The translations under genes and the position numbers were made by a program. A DNA stretch of 64,000 bases, from assembly GCA_963729795.1 (NCBI GenBank), contig CAVSPC010000014.1, positions 1 to 64,000 on the forward strand. Direction: 5' to 3'. Origin of the DNA: CAWBBA01 sp963729795 (GTDB lineage Bacteria > Desulfobacterota > Desulfomonilia > Desulfomonilales > Desulfomonilaceae). The notes beneath the pieces were generated by a model. That model had not been told where the DNA came from. It saw only the letters and a list, made by a program, of their open reading frames with translations, and searched no databases. Within the stretch, counting starts at the first letter, position 1, and each line of letters opens with the position of its first letter. This document shows positions 35,177-43,181 of this stretch, one piece after another.

Positions 35177-35193
35177 TTGGCACGGAAAATGCT
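35177..35193 (+). promoter_or_regulatory. Sigma-54 (-24/-12) promoter of the catabolic cluster
   Basis: TTGGCACGGAAAATGCT matches the consensus TTGGCACGnnnnTTGCT at every defined position but one (A for the first T of TTGC), with the exact GG-to-GC spacing. The start of transcription would be near 35205, about 117 bases before the first gene at 35322. Confidence 0.8.
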
Positions 35194-35321
35194 CTTGATG
35201 GCTACCATTGGAAGTCGCAAGGTTGCCACCGTCGTGACTTCCGACGTCAGAGTTCTGCCCTGTAGGTCGTACAGTAGATAGAGTCGATCAGTTCAACAGA
35301 CAAAAACGTCCGGGGTGTCAA

Positions 35322-36296
35322 ATGGGATTATTTGTCAAAACCTTCGCGGAAATGACAAGGAATGACCTTCAGATGGCAGGCGGCAAGGCCGCCAATCTCG
35401 GTGAACTGACTCAGGCAGGGTTTGATGTGCCGCCGGGATTCTGCATTCTCAGTAAATCTTTAGATCATCATATCGAGTGCAACTCATTAGCCCCCCGCAT
35501 AAGTTCCATCGTAGCCGAGTTCGATTATGAAGACTTCTCCCTTATGGAAGACAAGACAGCAGAAATACGCTCACTGATTGCATCAGTGCCCATTCCCGAT
35601 GACCTGAATTCGGAACTCGTTGCTTCGATCGGCGAATTGGTCGGCCCCGAGAACTCCTTCGTCGCAGTACGATCGTCGGTTGCGGTCAAAGACAGTGACA
35701 TCTCTTCATTTCCCGGCATGATGGACACCTTTCATTACATCAAGGGGCAGGCGGATATAATCGAGCACGTGAAAATGTGTTGGGCTTCGTTATGGACACT
35801 ACGAGCCACATTCAATCGAATGCACAAGTGCATAGATCACAATCTAGGGTTAATTGCACCCATCGTTCAGCGTATGGTCGACCCGGAAGTCGCCGGCATC
35901 TTGTTTACTGCCAATCCGATCACAGGCAATCGGGACGAGATGGTTATTGAGTCGAACTGGGGGCTCGGAGAATCAGTGGTTTCAGGAAAGTCCATGAATG
36001 ATTTTTTCTTGATCGACAAATCTGACCTGGCATTGAAAACCAGGCAGATAGCCAAGAAATCGCTGATGGTCTGTTTCGACAATGAGAAAGGATGCGGTCG
36101 CAAAGAACAAATAGTTTCACCTGAGATGACAAGTGTCCCCACTATCTTGGACGATCAGGTGCGGCATTTGGCTGAGCTTGGTCTCAAAATTGAGGCATTG
36201 TTCGGGTTTCCCCAAGACATTGAGTGGAGCTACGAGAAAAAACAACTATTTGTGTTGCAAAGCAGAAACATAAGAACCTTGAAGAAAAAAGTGTGA
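35322..36296 (+). CDS. PEP-synthase-like ATP-binding subunit (phenylphosphate synthase beta-like)
   Basis: A 324-residue protein equal to only the N-terminal nucleotide-binding domain of PEP synthase/PPDK. Motifs: AGGKAANLGELTQAGFDVPPGF (residues about 19-40), VAVRSSVAVKDSDISSFPGMMDTFHYI, CWASLWTLRATFNRM, VQRMVDPEVAGILFTANPITGN, IESNWGLGESVVSG and FPQDIEWSYEKKQLFVLQSRNIR. It lacks the swivelling-histidine and PEP-binding domains. A matching histidine-domain protein is encoded at 49547-51253. Phenylphosphate synthase of Thauera is split in just this way. It is the first gene after the sigma-54 promoter. The phosphate acceptor is unknown. Confidence 0.85.
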   Translation: MGLFVKTFAEMTRNDLQMAGGKAANLGELTQAGFDVPPGFCILSKSLDHHIECNSLAPRISSIVAEFDYEDFSLMEDKTAEIRSLIASVPIPDDLNSELVASIGELVGPENSFVAVRSSVAVKDSDISSFPGMMDTFHYIKGQADIIEHVKMCWASLWTLRATFNRMHKCIDHNLGLIAPIVQRMVDPEVAGILFTANPITGNRDEMVIESNWGLGESVVSGKSMNDFFLIDKSDLALKTRQIAKKSLMVCFDNEKGCGRKEQIVSPEMTSVPTILDDQVRHLAELGLKIEALFGFPQDIEWSYEKKQLFVLQSRNIRTLKKKV

Positions 36297-36407
36297 AACA
36301 CGCTTATGCGTCACTTGGTCTGCGAAAAAGTCTCTCTGTAATTAAAGGTTCACAACACAAATTTCGGCCTGAAAGCAATAGGACACAATACTTAGGAGGA
36401 TTGCAAC

Positions 36408-37436
36408 ATGGGACAAAGAACCGTTGACGCTCACAATCACTTTTATCCCAAGGAATATCTGGATTATCTCGTGAGCAGAGGGTCCACTGAGACACCTCAT
36501 GCCAGGCATGACGGTGGCACCCATTATCGATGCTATTACAAGAAGGTGGCTGTAGCTCACATCGACCGGGCAGGGCATTTTGACCTTACTGCGAGAATCA
36601 AAGACCTTGATGCCGGAGGTCTTGATACTCAGCTTCTGAGTGTCACCATTCCCGGGCCTGAAACTCTGGAAAGGGACAAGGGCATATATTGGGCCACGAA
36701 GTGCAATGACGCGTTGAAGAAAGCAATGGACGACTATCCCGGCCGTTTCTATTTCTTGGCGAGCCTGCCGTACCAGGATCCCGATGCGGCGTGCAAAGAG
36801 CTTGAACGATGTTACAAGATGGGCTGCAAAGGCATCCAAATGTTTTCTAATTTCAACGGGGAGCCTATTTTCCTCGAGAAATATCACGGCATTTATGAAT
36901 TGGCCGACAAGTGGGATCTTCCGATGCTGATGCATCCGGCAGTGCCGATGACTGCGGACGTGATGGACAAGGTTAAGGTACCTTACCAGCTCTGGGGCTA
37001 CACTCTGGACACGAGCCTGGCGGTAGTTAGCCTCATTTTTCAAGGCGTCATGGACAAGTACCCGAATTTGAAAATAGTTCACGGGCACCTTGGTGGAATG
37101 ATTCCTTACTTTGTGCGCAGGTTACAGGATTCTTACAAAGGCTATGGCAAAGAATGGGGTATTGAGCTGAAGGAGTCCCCGGACATAACCTACAAGACAA
37201 GGGTCTATCCGGATACTACCTCCTTCTACTTGCCCGCAATGAAATGCTGCCTCGAGTGGATAGGTGCAAGTCAAATGTGCGTGGGCACCGATTATGCTCA
37301 CAGGGTCGGAGATCCGGAAGGCGCTATCAAGGCAGTACAAGATCTTGGAGTTCAGACAGGGCTCGGTCAAGACGAGATAGACATGATTCTCGGCAAAAAC
37401 CTGGAGAAGCTGTTCAAACTGCCGCCCATGCCTTAG
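36408..37436 (+). CDS. Amidohydrolase-2 family protein (ACMSD-like decarboxylase/hydrolase)
   Basis: A 342-residue TIM-barrel metal enzyme of the amidohydrolase_2 family. Metal ligands: DAHNHFYP at the N-terminus (HxH, residues about 7-10), His in MLMHPAVP, HGHLGGMIPY and the late Asp in CVGTDYAHRVGDP. The family includes aminocarboxymuconate-semialdehyde decarboxylase, gamma-resorcylate decarboxylase and ring-opening hydrolases. AGGAGG lies 9 bases before the ATG. Its position next to the phosphotransferase subunit and upstream of CoA-ligase genes makes an action on a cyclic or aromatic acid likely, but the reaction cannot be read from the sequence. A hairpin follows its stop. Confidence 0.88.
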   Translation: MGQRTVDAHNHFYPKEYLDYLVSRGSTETPHARHDGGTHYRCYYKKVAVAHIDRAGHFDLTARIKDLDAGGLDTQLLSVTIPGPETLERDKGIYWATKCNDALKKAMDDYPGRFYFLASLPYQDPDAACKELERCYKMGCKGIQMFSNFNGEPIFLEKYHGIYELADKWDLPMLMHPAVPMTADVMDKVKVPYQLWGYTLDTSLAVVSLIFQGVMDKYPNLKIVHGHLGGMIPYFVRRLQDSYKGYGKEWGIELKESPDITYKTRVYPDTTSFYLPAMKCCLEWIGASQMCVGTDYAHRVGDPEGAIKAVQDLGVQTGLGQDEIDMILGKNLEKLFKLPPMP

Positions 37437-37794
37437 GAGACGATGGAGGTGCAAAGACCGTAAGCAATTTTGCACCTCCTTCGATGGCAACCGTTCACCC
37501 GGAAAGAAAGATTCACCGCGGAGTGCGCCGAGATTGCAGAGGAAAGAATGGCTTAAAGGGAACCCAAATACGTATCTGGACCCTCAGTCCGCCAGTGCAA
37601 ATAATTGCACTGTGATAGACTAGAGTCCTCTAAGGCTCGTCATGAGCAACGAACAGAGAAAATCGTTTTCTCTGCGATCTCTGCGGTGACCATTACCTCC
37701 GATGTTTATCGGCCGTACGGCACTATCGCCGATCAGGAGCTTTGGATAGATGCACATGAACCGGGAGCCCCATGGAGAAACAGAGGTCCGGACC
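37437..37794. other. Intergenic gap inside the catabolic cluster
   Basis: Apart from the hairpin at 37445-37479, the gap holds two copies of a short accgcggag...cgcagaga-type repeat in opposite orientation (about 37514-37545 and 37660-37692), also seen near 52165-52205. No gene is supported. Confidence 0.4.
37445..37479 (+). terminator. Hairpin just after the amidohydrolase gene
   Basis: GGAGGTGCAAA and TTTGCACCTCC form an 11-bp perfect stem with a 13-base loop, nine bases after the amidohydrolase stop. The T tract is poor (ttcg), so it may stall or process the transcript and not fully stop it. Confidence 0.5.
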
Positions 37795-38526
37795 ATGGAG
37801 GTAAAGTGGTGCGGGTTTGACTATGGGCAATGCATTATGGAGCCGGGCGGCTTAAGAAATCCGCTTGTTTTTGGCGATATCTATAAGGAATTGGGGCAGC
37901 CGGAACTCATTCCTGACAAGATTCGGAAGTATCGCATACTAAAAGAGAAGTACGGTACGTACAGCGTCATAAAGGAAGGGCATCGTGGCGAGATCTATAG
38001 CTATGTTCTGGACAACAATCCGGAAGCTATTGAGCTCTTCGGTCGAAAGGAACAGGAATTGCTTCTCATAGGGGAAGGTTTGGAACAAGCCCTCGCTTAT
38101 CTTCAACAGGCCGGCATTGAACTGCAAGTGGTTTCCGAAATGAAGAAAACTCTGGGGCCGGTGGGAGCCGACGCTGTGTCTAGGTTTCTGAAGAGCAGAG
38201 GTCTGGTCAAGTATTTCAAGGAACTCGTTACGCCACAGGGCAAGATCGACTTAGAGACTGACTCGCTCGATCCCAAATACAAGGGATGCACAAAGCAAGA
38301 TGGGACGCTCTATGAGGTCCTCGCTCAGGAGCTCTCCGCACGAGGAATTGAGCCCCACGAAGCTGTAATGGTGGGCGACAAACCTGAGACGGACATAAAT
38401 CCCGCTCACGACAGGGGATTCAAAACAATACAATATAAAGGATTCATAGACCTGGGAGAGTCAAAAGCGGACCTGGTTATCAATTCCTTTGAAGAGCTGA
38501 CATCCATCCTGAAAAGGAAGCAATGA
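37795..38526 (+). CDS. HAD-superfamily protein with altered motif I
   Basis: A 243-residue HAD-like hydrolase. Motif I is FDYGQCIM: the nucleophile Asp9 is kept, but the second Asp (acid/base, position +2) is Gly11. Motif II is LQVVSE, and motif IV is MVGDKPETDINPA (Asp195, Asp200). A helical cap (about residues 25-110) lies after motif I. The start at 37795 (MEVKWCGFD) has AGAGGT nearby; earlier ATGs exist. Its stop overlaps the next gene (ATGA). Loss of the second Asp is usual in HADs that are not phosphatases (e.g. dehalogenases, phosphonatases), so it may not simply dephosphorylate. Confidence 0.75.
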   Translation: MEVKWCGFDYGQCIMEPGGLRNPLVFGDIYKELGQPELIPDKIRKYRILKEKYGTYSVIKEGHRGEIYSYVLDNNPEAIELFGRKEQELLLIGEGLEQALAYLQQAGIELQVVSEMKKTLGPVGADAVSRFLKSRGLVKYFKELVTPQGKIDLETDSLDPKYKGCTKQDGTLYEVLAQELSARGIEPHEAVMVGDKPETDINPAHDRGFKTIQYKGFIDLGESKADLVINSFEELTSILKRKQ

Positions 38527-39173
38527 GAATTATGTTTAACGGAAAACCATTAGCTCTTGTTCTAGAATTTGAGGACGCTTCCAAGACTTCAGTCTCATTT
38601 GAAGCTCTTCCGTACCAACTTCAGTGCGAACTTCTCAGGCAGCCTTTTGCCAGTAAGCCGCCTCATGATCCTGCCGGCGACAAGTTCGTCCTCATGGAAT
38701 GGGCGGATGGATGGAAGGAAGTGGTTAAGGTCCCTGAAACTTGCTCTCATATTGGTCGATACTATGTGATTAACCGCCCAGAAGAGGTTGGGCGACTGGC
38801 TTTGCGCAACGGCGAGGGCTATCCCGAGCTGGTTGAGGTCACCAGAAAGCCGTCGAATTTGTCGAAAATAACATTTCTGGACACATTCCGGCTGTCACCC
38901 GGCCGTTCACATCGAGAAGGCAAAAAGACCGACAGCTTCTTCGAATTAGCCGAGATTGATAACTCCCTCGATGGAGCGGCAGAAGATCTGAAAAGAATAC
39001 TTCAAGAGGAAAAAATAGATCCAAAAGATCTCAGAGGTAGAGATTGGGGTGAATTGCGGCAGCAATATGAACATATACGGCGCAAGTTGGGCATAGTCGC
39101 GGCGTACAGACAGCAAGACGCGTACGATTTCATAGCGTATCTATTGAAAAAGGCTGGTCTAGCTTTTCAATAA
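38523..39173 (+). CDS. Unrecognised protein coupled to the HAD gene
   Basis: A 216-residue soluble protein that I do not recognise. It starts in an ATGA overlap with the HAD gene, so the two are probably made in fixed ratio. The N-terminal part is beta-rich (IMFNGKPLALVLEFEDASKTSVSFEALP), the middle contains KFVLMEWADGWKEVVKVP and a basic stretch, and the C-terminal 80 residues are helical and charged (AAEDLKRILQEEKIDPKDLRG). No signal peptide, membrane helix or cysteine cluster. A partner or specificity subunit for the HAD protein is possible. Confidence 0.75.
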   Translation: MRIMFNGKPLALVLEFEDASKTSVSFEALPYQLQCELLRQPFASKPPHDPAGDKFVLMEWADGWKEVVKVPETCSHIGRYYVINRPEEVGRLALRNGEGYPELVEVTRKPSNLSKITFLDTFRLSPGRSHREGKKTDSFFELAEIDNSLDGAAEDLKRILQEEKIDPKDLRGRDWGELRQQYEHIRRKLGIVAAYRQQDAYDFIAYLLKKAGLAFQ

Positions 39174-39468
39174 GAGTTACGAATGAAATCGATCGGAACC
39201 GATATGAAGTGGAGGTATCTGTTCACCGAGAAAACCGTTTGCTGGGTTTTAGGCTTAGCCGGCAGGTACGCCGACCCTACTGTGAGCCCGGTAAGACCGG
39301 TCCCGCGAGACGCGGGATGCTAAGTCCCGGTGAGTGCTTACAAGTGGAGGGACTTGAGACGAACGATAGCTTGTATAAACCTGGCAACTCACATTTTTAT
39401 AGCATCTTCAGGGAACAATTCTTAAAATGCCTCGATCCGCTTAGGAAAACGAGGAGGAGGTGAACGCC

Positions 39469-40599
39469 ATGAGGCTTTTTGAGCCCTACACTATTGAAAA
39501 CAAGCTTCAACTCAAAAACCGTATTGTCATGCCACCGGTGGTGACACGTCTTGCCACGAGTGAAGGACACGTTACGGATAGCCTGATAGGAAGATACCTG
39601 CTGTACGCAAAAGGCGGAGCAGCAATGGTGATTACGGAAGCCGTTTCTGTGAAGAAGCAGAAGAGCGGCCAACTCTTGAGATTGAATGATGACGAATTTA
39701 TCCCGGGACTCAAGCGATTGACGGACCGTATTCACGCTGAGACCGACGCAAAGATCGCACCCCAAATTATCCACTTTCTAAAAGTCGCACGCAGCGGATA
39801 TCGCCAAAAAGTCGAGGATCTCTCCCTCGAAGAGGTCAAAGAAATACCGCAACTGTTTGCACAGGCAGCCGCGCGCGCGCGGCAAGCGGGATTTGATGCA
39901 GTCGAGCTCCATTATGCCCACGCCTATACGATGGCATCGTTTCTTTCTCGTTACAACCGCAGAAAAGATGATTACGGCGGGTCACTGAAGAAACGTATGC
40001 GCCTGGCTGAAGAAGTAGTCCTAACAACTCGCCAGGCAGTCGGAGGCGATTTTGTGGTTGGGGCTCGAATCAATGGCGATGAGTTCACTCTTGGAGGAAA
40101 CACTCTGGAGCAGTCCAGGAGCATTGCGATTCGGCTCGCTGAGTTGGGCCTCGATTACATCAGCGTTTCAGCAGGAGGAAAGTTTGAAGATGCGATTCCC
40201 AAAGAAGGGGAATCGCTCGATCCCTATACCGGTTACAGTGGGCGTCGAACCATGCCGCCTTCGTGGATGCCCGAAAAGGTAAATGTTTATCTGGCAGCAG
40301 ACGTAAAGAGAACCCTCAATGATGCCGGACACCACACGACGATTATAACGGCCGGCAGGATTCCCAATGCAGAAGTGGCCGAAAGTGTACTCCAGAACAA
40401 CGAGGCAGATTTGGTGGCAGTTGCAAGGCCGATTCTCGCCGATCCGTACTGGCCCAACAAGTACAGAGAAGGAAGAGAAAAAGACATTTTGAAATGCATC
40501 TATTGCAACAAATGTCGTGAGGCAGAGGGGGCTTTCGAAGAGGTAACTTGTTTTCAGTGGAAAAAGAAGGACGGAACAATTCATATCCCTGCCCCCTAA
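39469..40599 (+). CDS. Old Yellow Enzyme-type flavin oxidoreductase with C-terminal Cys cluster
   Basis: A 376-residue FMN TIM-barrel protein. Family motifs: IENKLQLKNRIVMPPV, QAGFDAVELHYAHAYTMASFLS (with RYNRRKDDYGGSLKKRMR) and the C-terminal DLVAVARPILADPYWPNK. Cys343, Cys346, Cys349 and Cys361 (CIYCNKC...C) resemble the 4Fe-4S site of 2,4-dienoyl-CoA reductase, but the middle spacing is CX2CX2C, not CX2CX3C, and the FAD/NAD domain of that enzyme is absent. The His-x-x-His/Tyr active-site equivalents lie in VELHYAHAY. The ATG at 39469 is chosen over the GTG at 39460 for its GGAGGT site. It could reduce an enone or aromatic-derived thioester. Confidence 0.87.
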   Translation: MRLFEPYTIENKLQLKNRIVMPPVVTRLATSEGHVTDSLIGRYLLYAKGGAAMVITEAVSVKKQKSGQLLRLNDDEFIPGLKRLTDRIHAETDAKIAPQIIHFLKVARSGYRQKVEDLSLEEVKEIPQLFAQAAARARQAGFDAVELHYAHAYTMASFLSRYNRRKDDYGGSLKKRMRLAEEVVLTTRQAVGGDFVVGARINGDEFTLGGNTLEQSRSIAIRLAELGLDYISVSAGGKFEDAIPKEGESLDPYTGYSGRRTMPPSWMPEKVNVYLAADVKRTLNDAGHHTTIITAGRIPNAEVAESVLQNNEADLVAVARPILADPYWPNKYREGREKDILKCIYCNKCREAEGAFEEVTCFQWKKKDGTIHIPAP

Positions 40600-40676
40600 A
40601 TGGCGGGCGCCGCACTCCTTAGTCGCAAATCTATGCGAATGTTCTTTCACGTACAGCAAGAAGCAGAGGTGCCGCA

Positions 40677-42332
40677 GTGACGCTAAATGGTTTCATTCCC
40701 TACGACAAGAGAGCGGCCCGGCTTTACGACAAACGGAGATGGTGGCTCGGTCTGACTCTCGGCGGCATGTTTGACAAAGTCAGTGACGTGTATCCCACTC
40801 AGGAAGCCCTGGTCTGTGGCGACAAGCGATACACTTACGAGCAACTTCGCGGGTGCGTCGATCGGATGGCATTTAGCCTACTGGAGGCTGGTTTGCGGCC
40901 TGGCGATCGGGTCCTCCTGCAGCTACCGAACTGGCCCGAGTTCGTGATTTCGTACTTTGCTTGCCACAAAGCCGGCTTGATAATTGTATTGCTCACTGTG
41001 AACCATACGGTTAGAGAAATATTACATTTGGCTGACCTTACGGAACCGAAAGCTTGGATTGCTCCGGCCCAGTACCGGAAAACCGATTTTCATGGCCGGT
41101 TTGAAGGGGTTCGGCAGAAATACCCTGACCTGAAGGTGATCGCTGTTGGTGAAGAAGTGCCGACTGGCTGCATCCGTTACGACGATCTCTTCAACACCGG
41201 AGCGGACGTCGGAGAGATCCGGGCTCTCTTGGAAAGAGTCTCCCCCGAGCCCACGGACGTGTGCCAGATTCTACCTTCAGGCGGCACCACCGGACTCCCG
41301 AAAGGGGCTCCTCGGACTCACAGCGATTATCTTTGCAACGTTGAGTACAAGTCTCGCGCCTGGCATCTGAACGTCACCGACACTTGCCTGGTGGCTACGA
41401 CTGTGGGCCACAACCTTGCCCTTTTGGTGTGCGTCACCGGTCCCATTTTTCACGGCGCCAAAGTTGTCATGTTGGATTCCACTTATCCACAGGACTTTTG
41501 TCAAATTGTGCAGGACGAGAAAGTCACGTGCACCGGGCTTGTTCCTACGCTCATGGGCCGTGTGGCCTCCTTCGACCGACTTGCAGAGTACGATCTGAGT
41601 TCACTCAATAGGATCTATGTCGGGGCCGCTTACAGCTCTCCGGAACTGGTTCGGCAAGTAGAAGAAAAAATAGGATGCCGATACATTAATGCCTTCGGTA
41701 TGGTGGAAGGCCCGTGTTCTCAAACTCGCCCGGATGCCCCAATGGAAATGCGATGTGCCACCATTGGTCGTCCGGTTTGTCCTTACGACGAGTTTGTCAC
41801 GCTAGACCTGGAGGGCAAAAGAACCGCTCCAGGTGTGGAGGGCGAACTTGCCGCCAAGGGACCAGGCATCTTTACCGGGTACATTAACAATCCAAACGCA
41901 AACAAAGATGCATTTACTGCGGATGGATATTTCCGAACCGGAGACCTGGCCGTCATCGACAAGGCCGGGATCATACGAATTACCGGGAGAATCAAGGACA
42001 TTATCATCCGAGGAGGGGAAAACATTGCGGCCCAGGAAGTCGAGGAACTTATCTCGTCGCATCCCCTCGTAGAAACTGTTTCAGTAGTGGGGATGCCGCA
42101 TGCCGAGCTGGGCGAAGATGTCTGTGCATACATTCAGCCCGTTCCCGGAGCCACCATATCCCATGCGGAGGTCATCGACCATCTGCAGAAGGTCGGGGCT
42201 TCACGGCTATTCTTTCCGGCTAGAACCGAATTCGTGAACCAACTCCCCCTTACAGCAGCGGGAAAAGTAGATAAGAAGGTTCTGCGAGCCGACATAGCCG
42301 AAAAGCAAAGAGTCGAGGCTGAACCGAGATGA
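40677..42332 (+). CDS. Aryl/acyl-acid CoA ligase, EntE/benzoate-ligase-like
   Basis: A 551-residue ANL-superfamily adenylating enzyme. Motifs: ILPSGGTTGLPKGAPRTH (P-loop, about residue 200), NAFGMVEGPCSQTRPD, DGYFRTGDLAVID, GRIKDIIIRGGENIAAQEVEE and the catalytic Lys in TAAGKVDKKVLR. The whole-length resemblance is to 2,3-dihydroxybenzoate-AMP ligase and related aryl-CoA ligases. The N-terminus FIPYDKRAARLYDKRRWWLGLTLG is typical of that group. Start is GTG with GAGGTG upstream. It would activate the imported acid for the SDR and acyl-CoA dehydrogenase that follow. Confidence 0.9.
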   Translation: MTLNGFIPYDKRAARLYDKRRWWLGLTLGGMFDKVSDVYPTQEALVCGDKRYTYEQLRGCVDRMAFSLLEAGLRPGDRVLLQLPNWPEFVISYFACHKAGLIIVLLTVNHTVREILHLADLTEPKAWIAPAQYRKTDFHGRFEGVRQKYPDLKVIAVGEEVPTGCIRYDDLFNTGADVGEIRALLERVSPEPTDVCQILPSGGTTGLPKGAPRTHSDYLCNVEYKSRAWHLNVTDTCLVATTVGHNLALLVCVTGPIFHGAKVVMLDSTYPQDFCQIVQDEKVTCTGLVPTLMGRVASFDRLAEYDLSSLNRIYVGAAYSSPELVRQVEEKIGCRYINAFGMVEGPCSQTRPDAPMEMRCATIGRPVCPYDEFVTLDLEGKRTAPGVEGELAAKGPGIFTGYINNPNANKDAFTADGYFRTGDLAVIDKAGIIRITGRIKDIIIRGGENIAAQEVEELISSHPLVETVSVVGMPHAELGEDVCAYIQPVPGATISHAEVIDHLQKVGASRLFFPARTEFVNQLPLTAAGKVDKKVLRADIAEKQRVEAEPR

Positions 42333-42399
42333 GGTTTGGCCATACCAAGCCGGTTTTCTTGTATTCCGAAATAGCTGGTTGCATACGAGGAGATAACCT

Positions 42400-43161
42400 A
42401 TGAGCATAAAGGGAAAAACAGTTGTTGTGACGGGAGGAGCAAAGGGCATTGGTAGAGCCATCGGACTACGTCTGGCACGAGACGGCGCAAATGTCGGAAT
42501 TCTAGACATTGACTATGGACTCGCTTCCAAAACGGTGAAGGAGATCGAAGCGCTCAATGTCCGAGCCATGGCGGTCGAATGCGACGTGACTGACTACGCA
42601 AACGTCAAGGCGGCGGTGGAGACGATTCAGAAAGAGTTTGGGAGTGTGGACATTCTCATCAATAATGCCGGAATTGACAAATCGCAGTTCTTCGTTGAAA
42701 CCAACGAGGCTGTCTGGGACCGCTTTATATCCGTGAATTACAAAAGTTTCCTGAACGCGACCCACGCCTGTCTTCCTTACATGATTGAGCAAAAGAGCGG
42801 AGTTATTGTCAGCCTTGGATCCGATGCCGGAAGAGTCGGAAATTCTGGTGAGGTGGTTTACTGCGGAACAAAGGCGGCCATCATGGCAAGCTCTAAAGCT
42901 CTAGCACGCGAATTGGCAAGATTCAACATCCGTGTGAACAGTGTCAGCCCCGGCCCCGTGCAAACCGATCTTTTGTCAGGTCTGCACGAAGGAGAAAAAG
43001 GCCAAAAGATCATGGAGGCGGTCGCCAGGATGATACCGTTAAAGCGGCTGGGCCTTCCCGAAGATGTTGCGGATGTGGTGGCCTTTCTCGCCAGTGATGA
43101 TGCACGTTACATGACCGGCCAGGTTCTGAGTGTAGATGGCGGGCTGACAATGATAGGGTGA
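42400..43161 (+). CDS. Short-chain dehydrogenase/reductase
   Basis: A 253-residue classical SDR. Cofactor motif VTGGAKGIGRAIGLRLA with the acidic LDID after beta-2 (Asp suggests NAD preference), NNAG at about residue 90, and the catalytic set Ser in LGSDAGR, Tyr154 and Lys158 (YCGTK). The C-terminus LSVDGGLTMIG is typical. It resembles 3-hydroxyacyl-CoA or 2-hydroxycyclohexanecarboxyl-CoA dehydrogenases. It lies between the CoA ligase and an acyl-CoA dehydrogenase in the sigma-54 cluster, so a CoA-thioester alcohol is the likely substrate. Confidence 0.92.
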   Translation: MSIKGKTVVVTGGAKGIGRAIGLRLARDGANVGILDIDYGLASKTVKEIEALNVRAMAVECDVTDYANVKAAVETIQKEFGSVDILINNAGIDKSQFFVETNEAVWDRFISVNYKSFLNATHACLPYMIEQKSGVIVSLGSDAGRVGNSGEVVYCGTKAAIMASSKALARELARFNIRVNSVSPGPVQTDLLSGLHEGEKGQKIMEAVARMIPLKRLGLPEDVADVVAFLASDDARYMTGQVLSVDGGLTMIG

Positions 43162-43181
43162 AATGTGAAAGGAGCACACTG

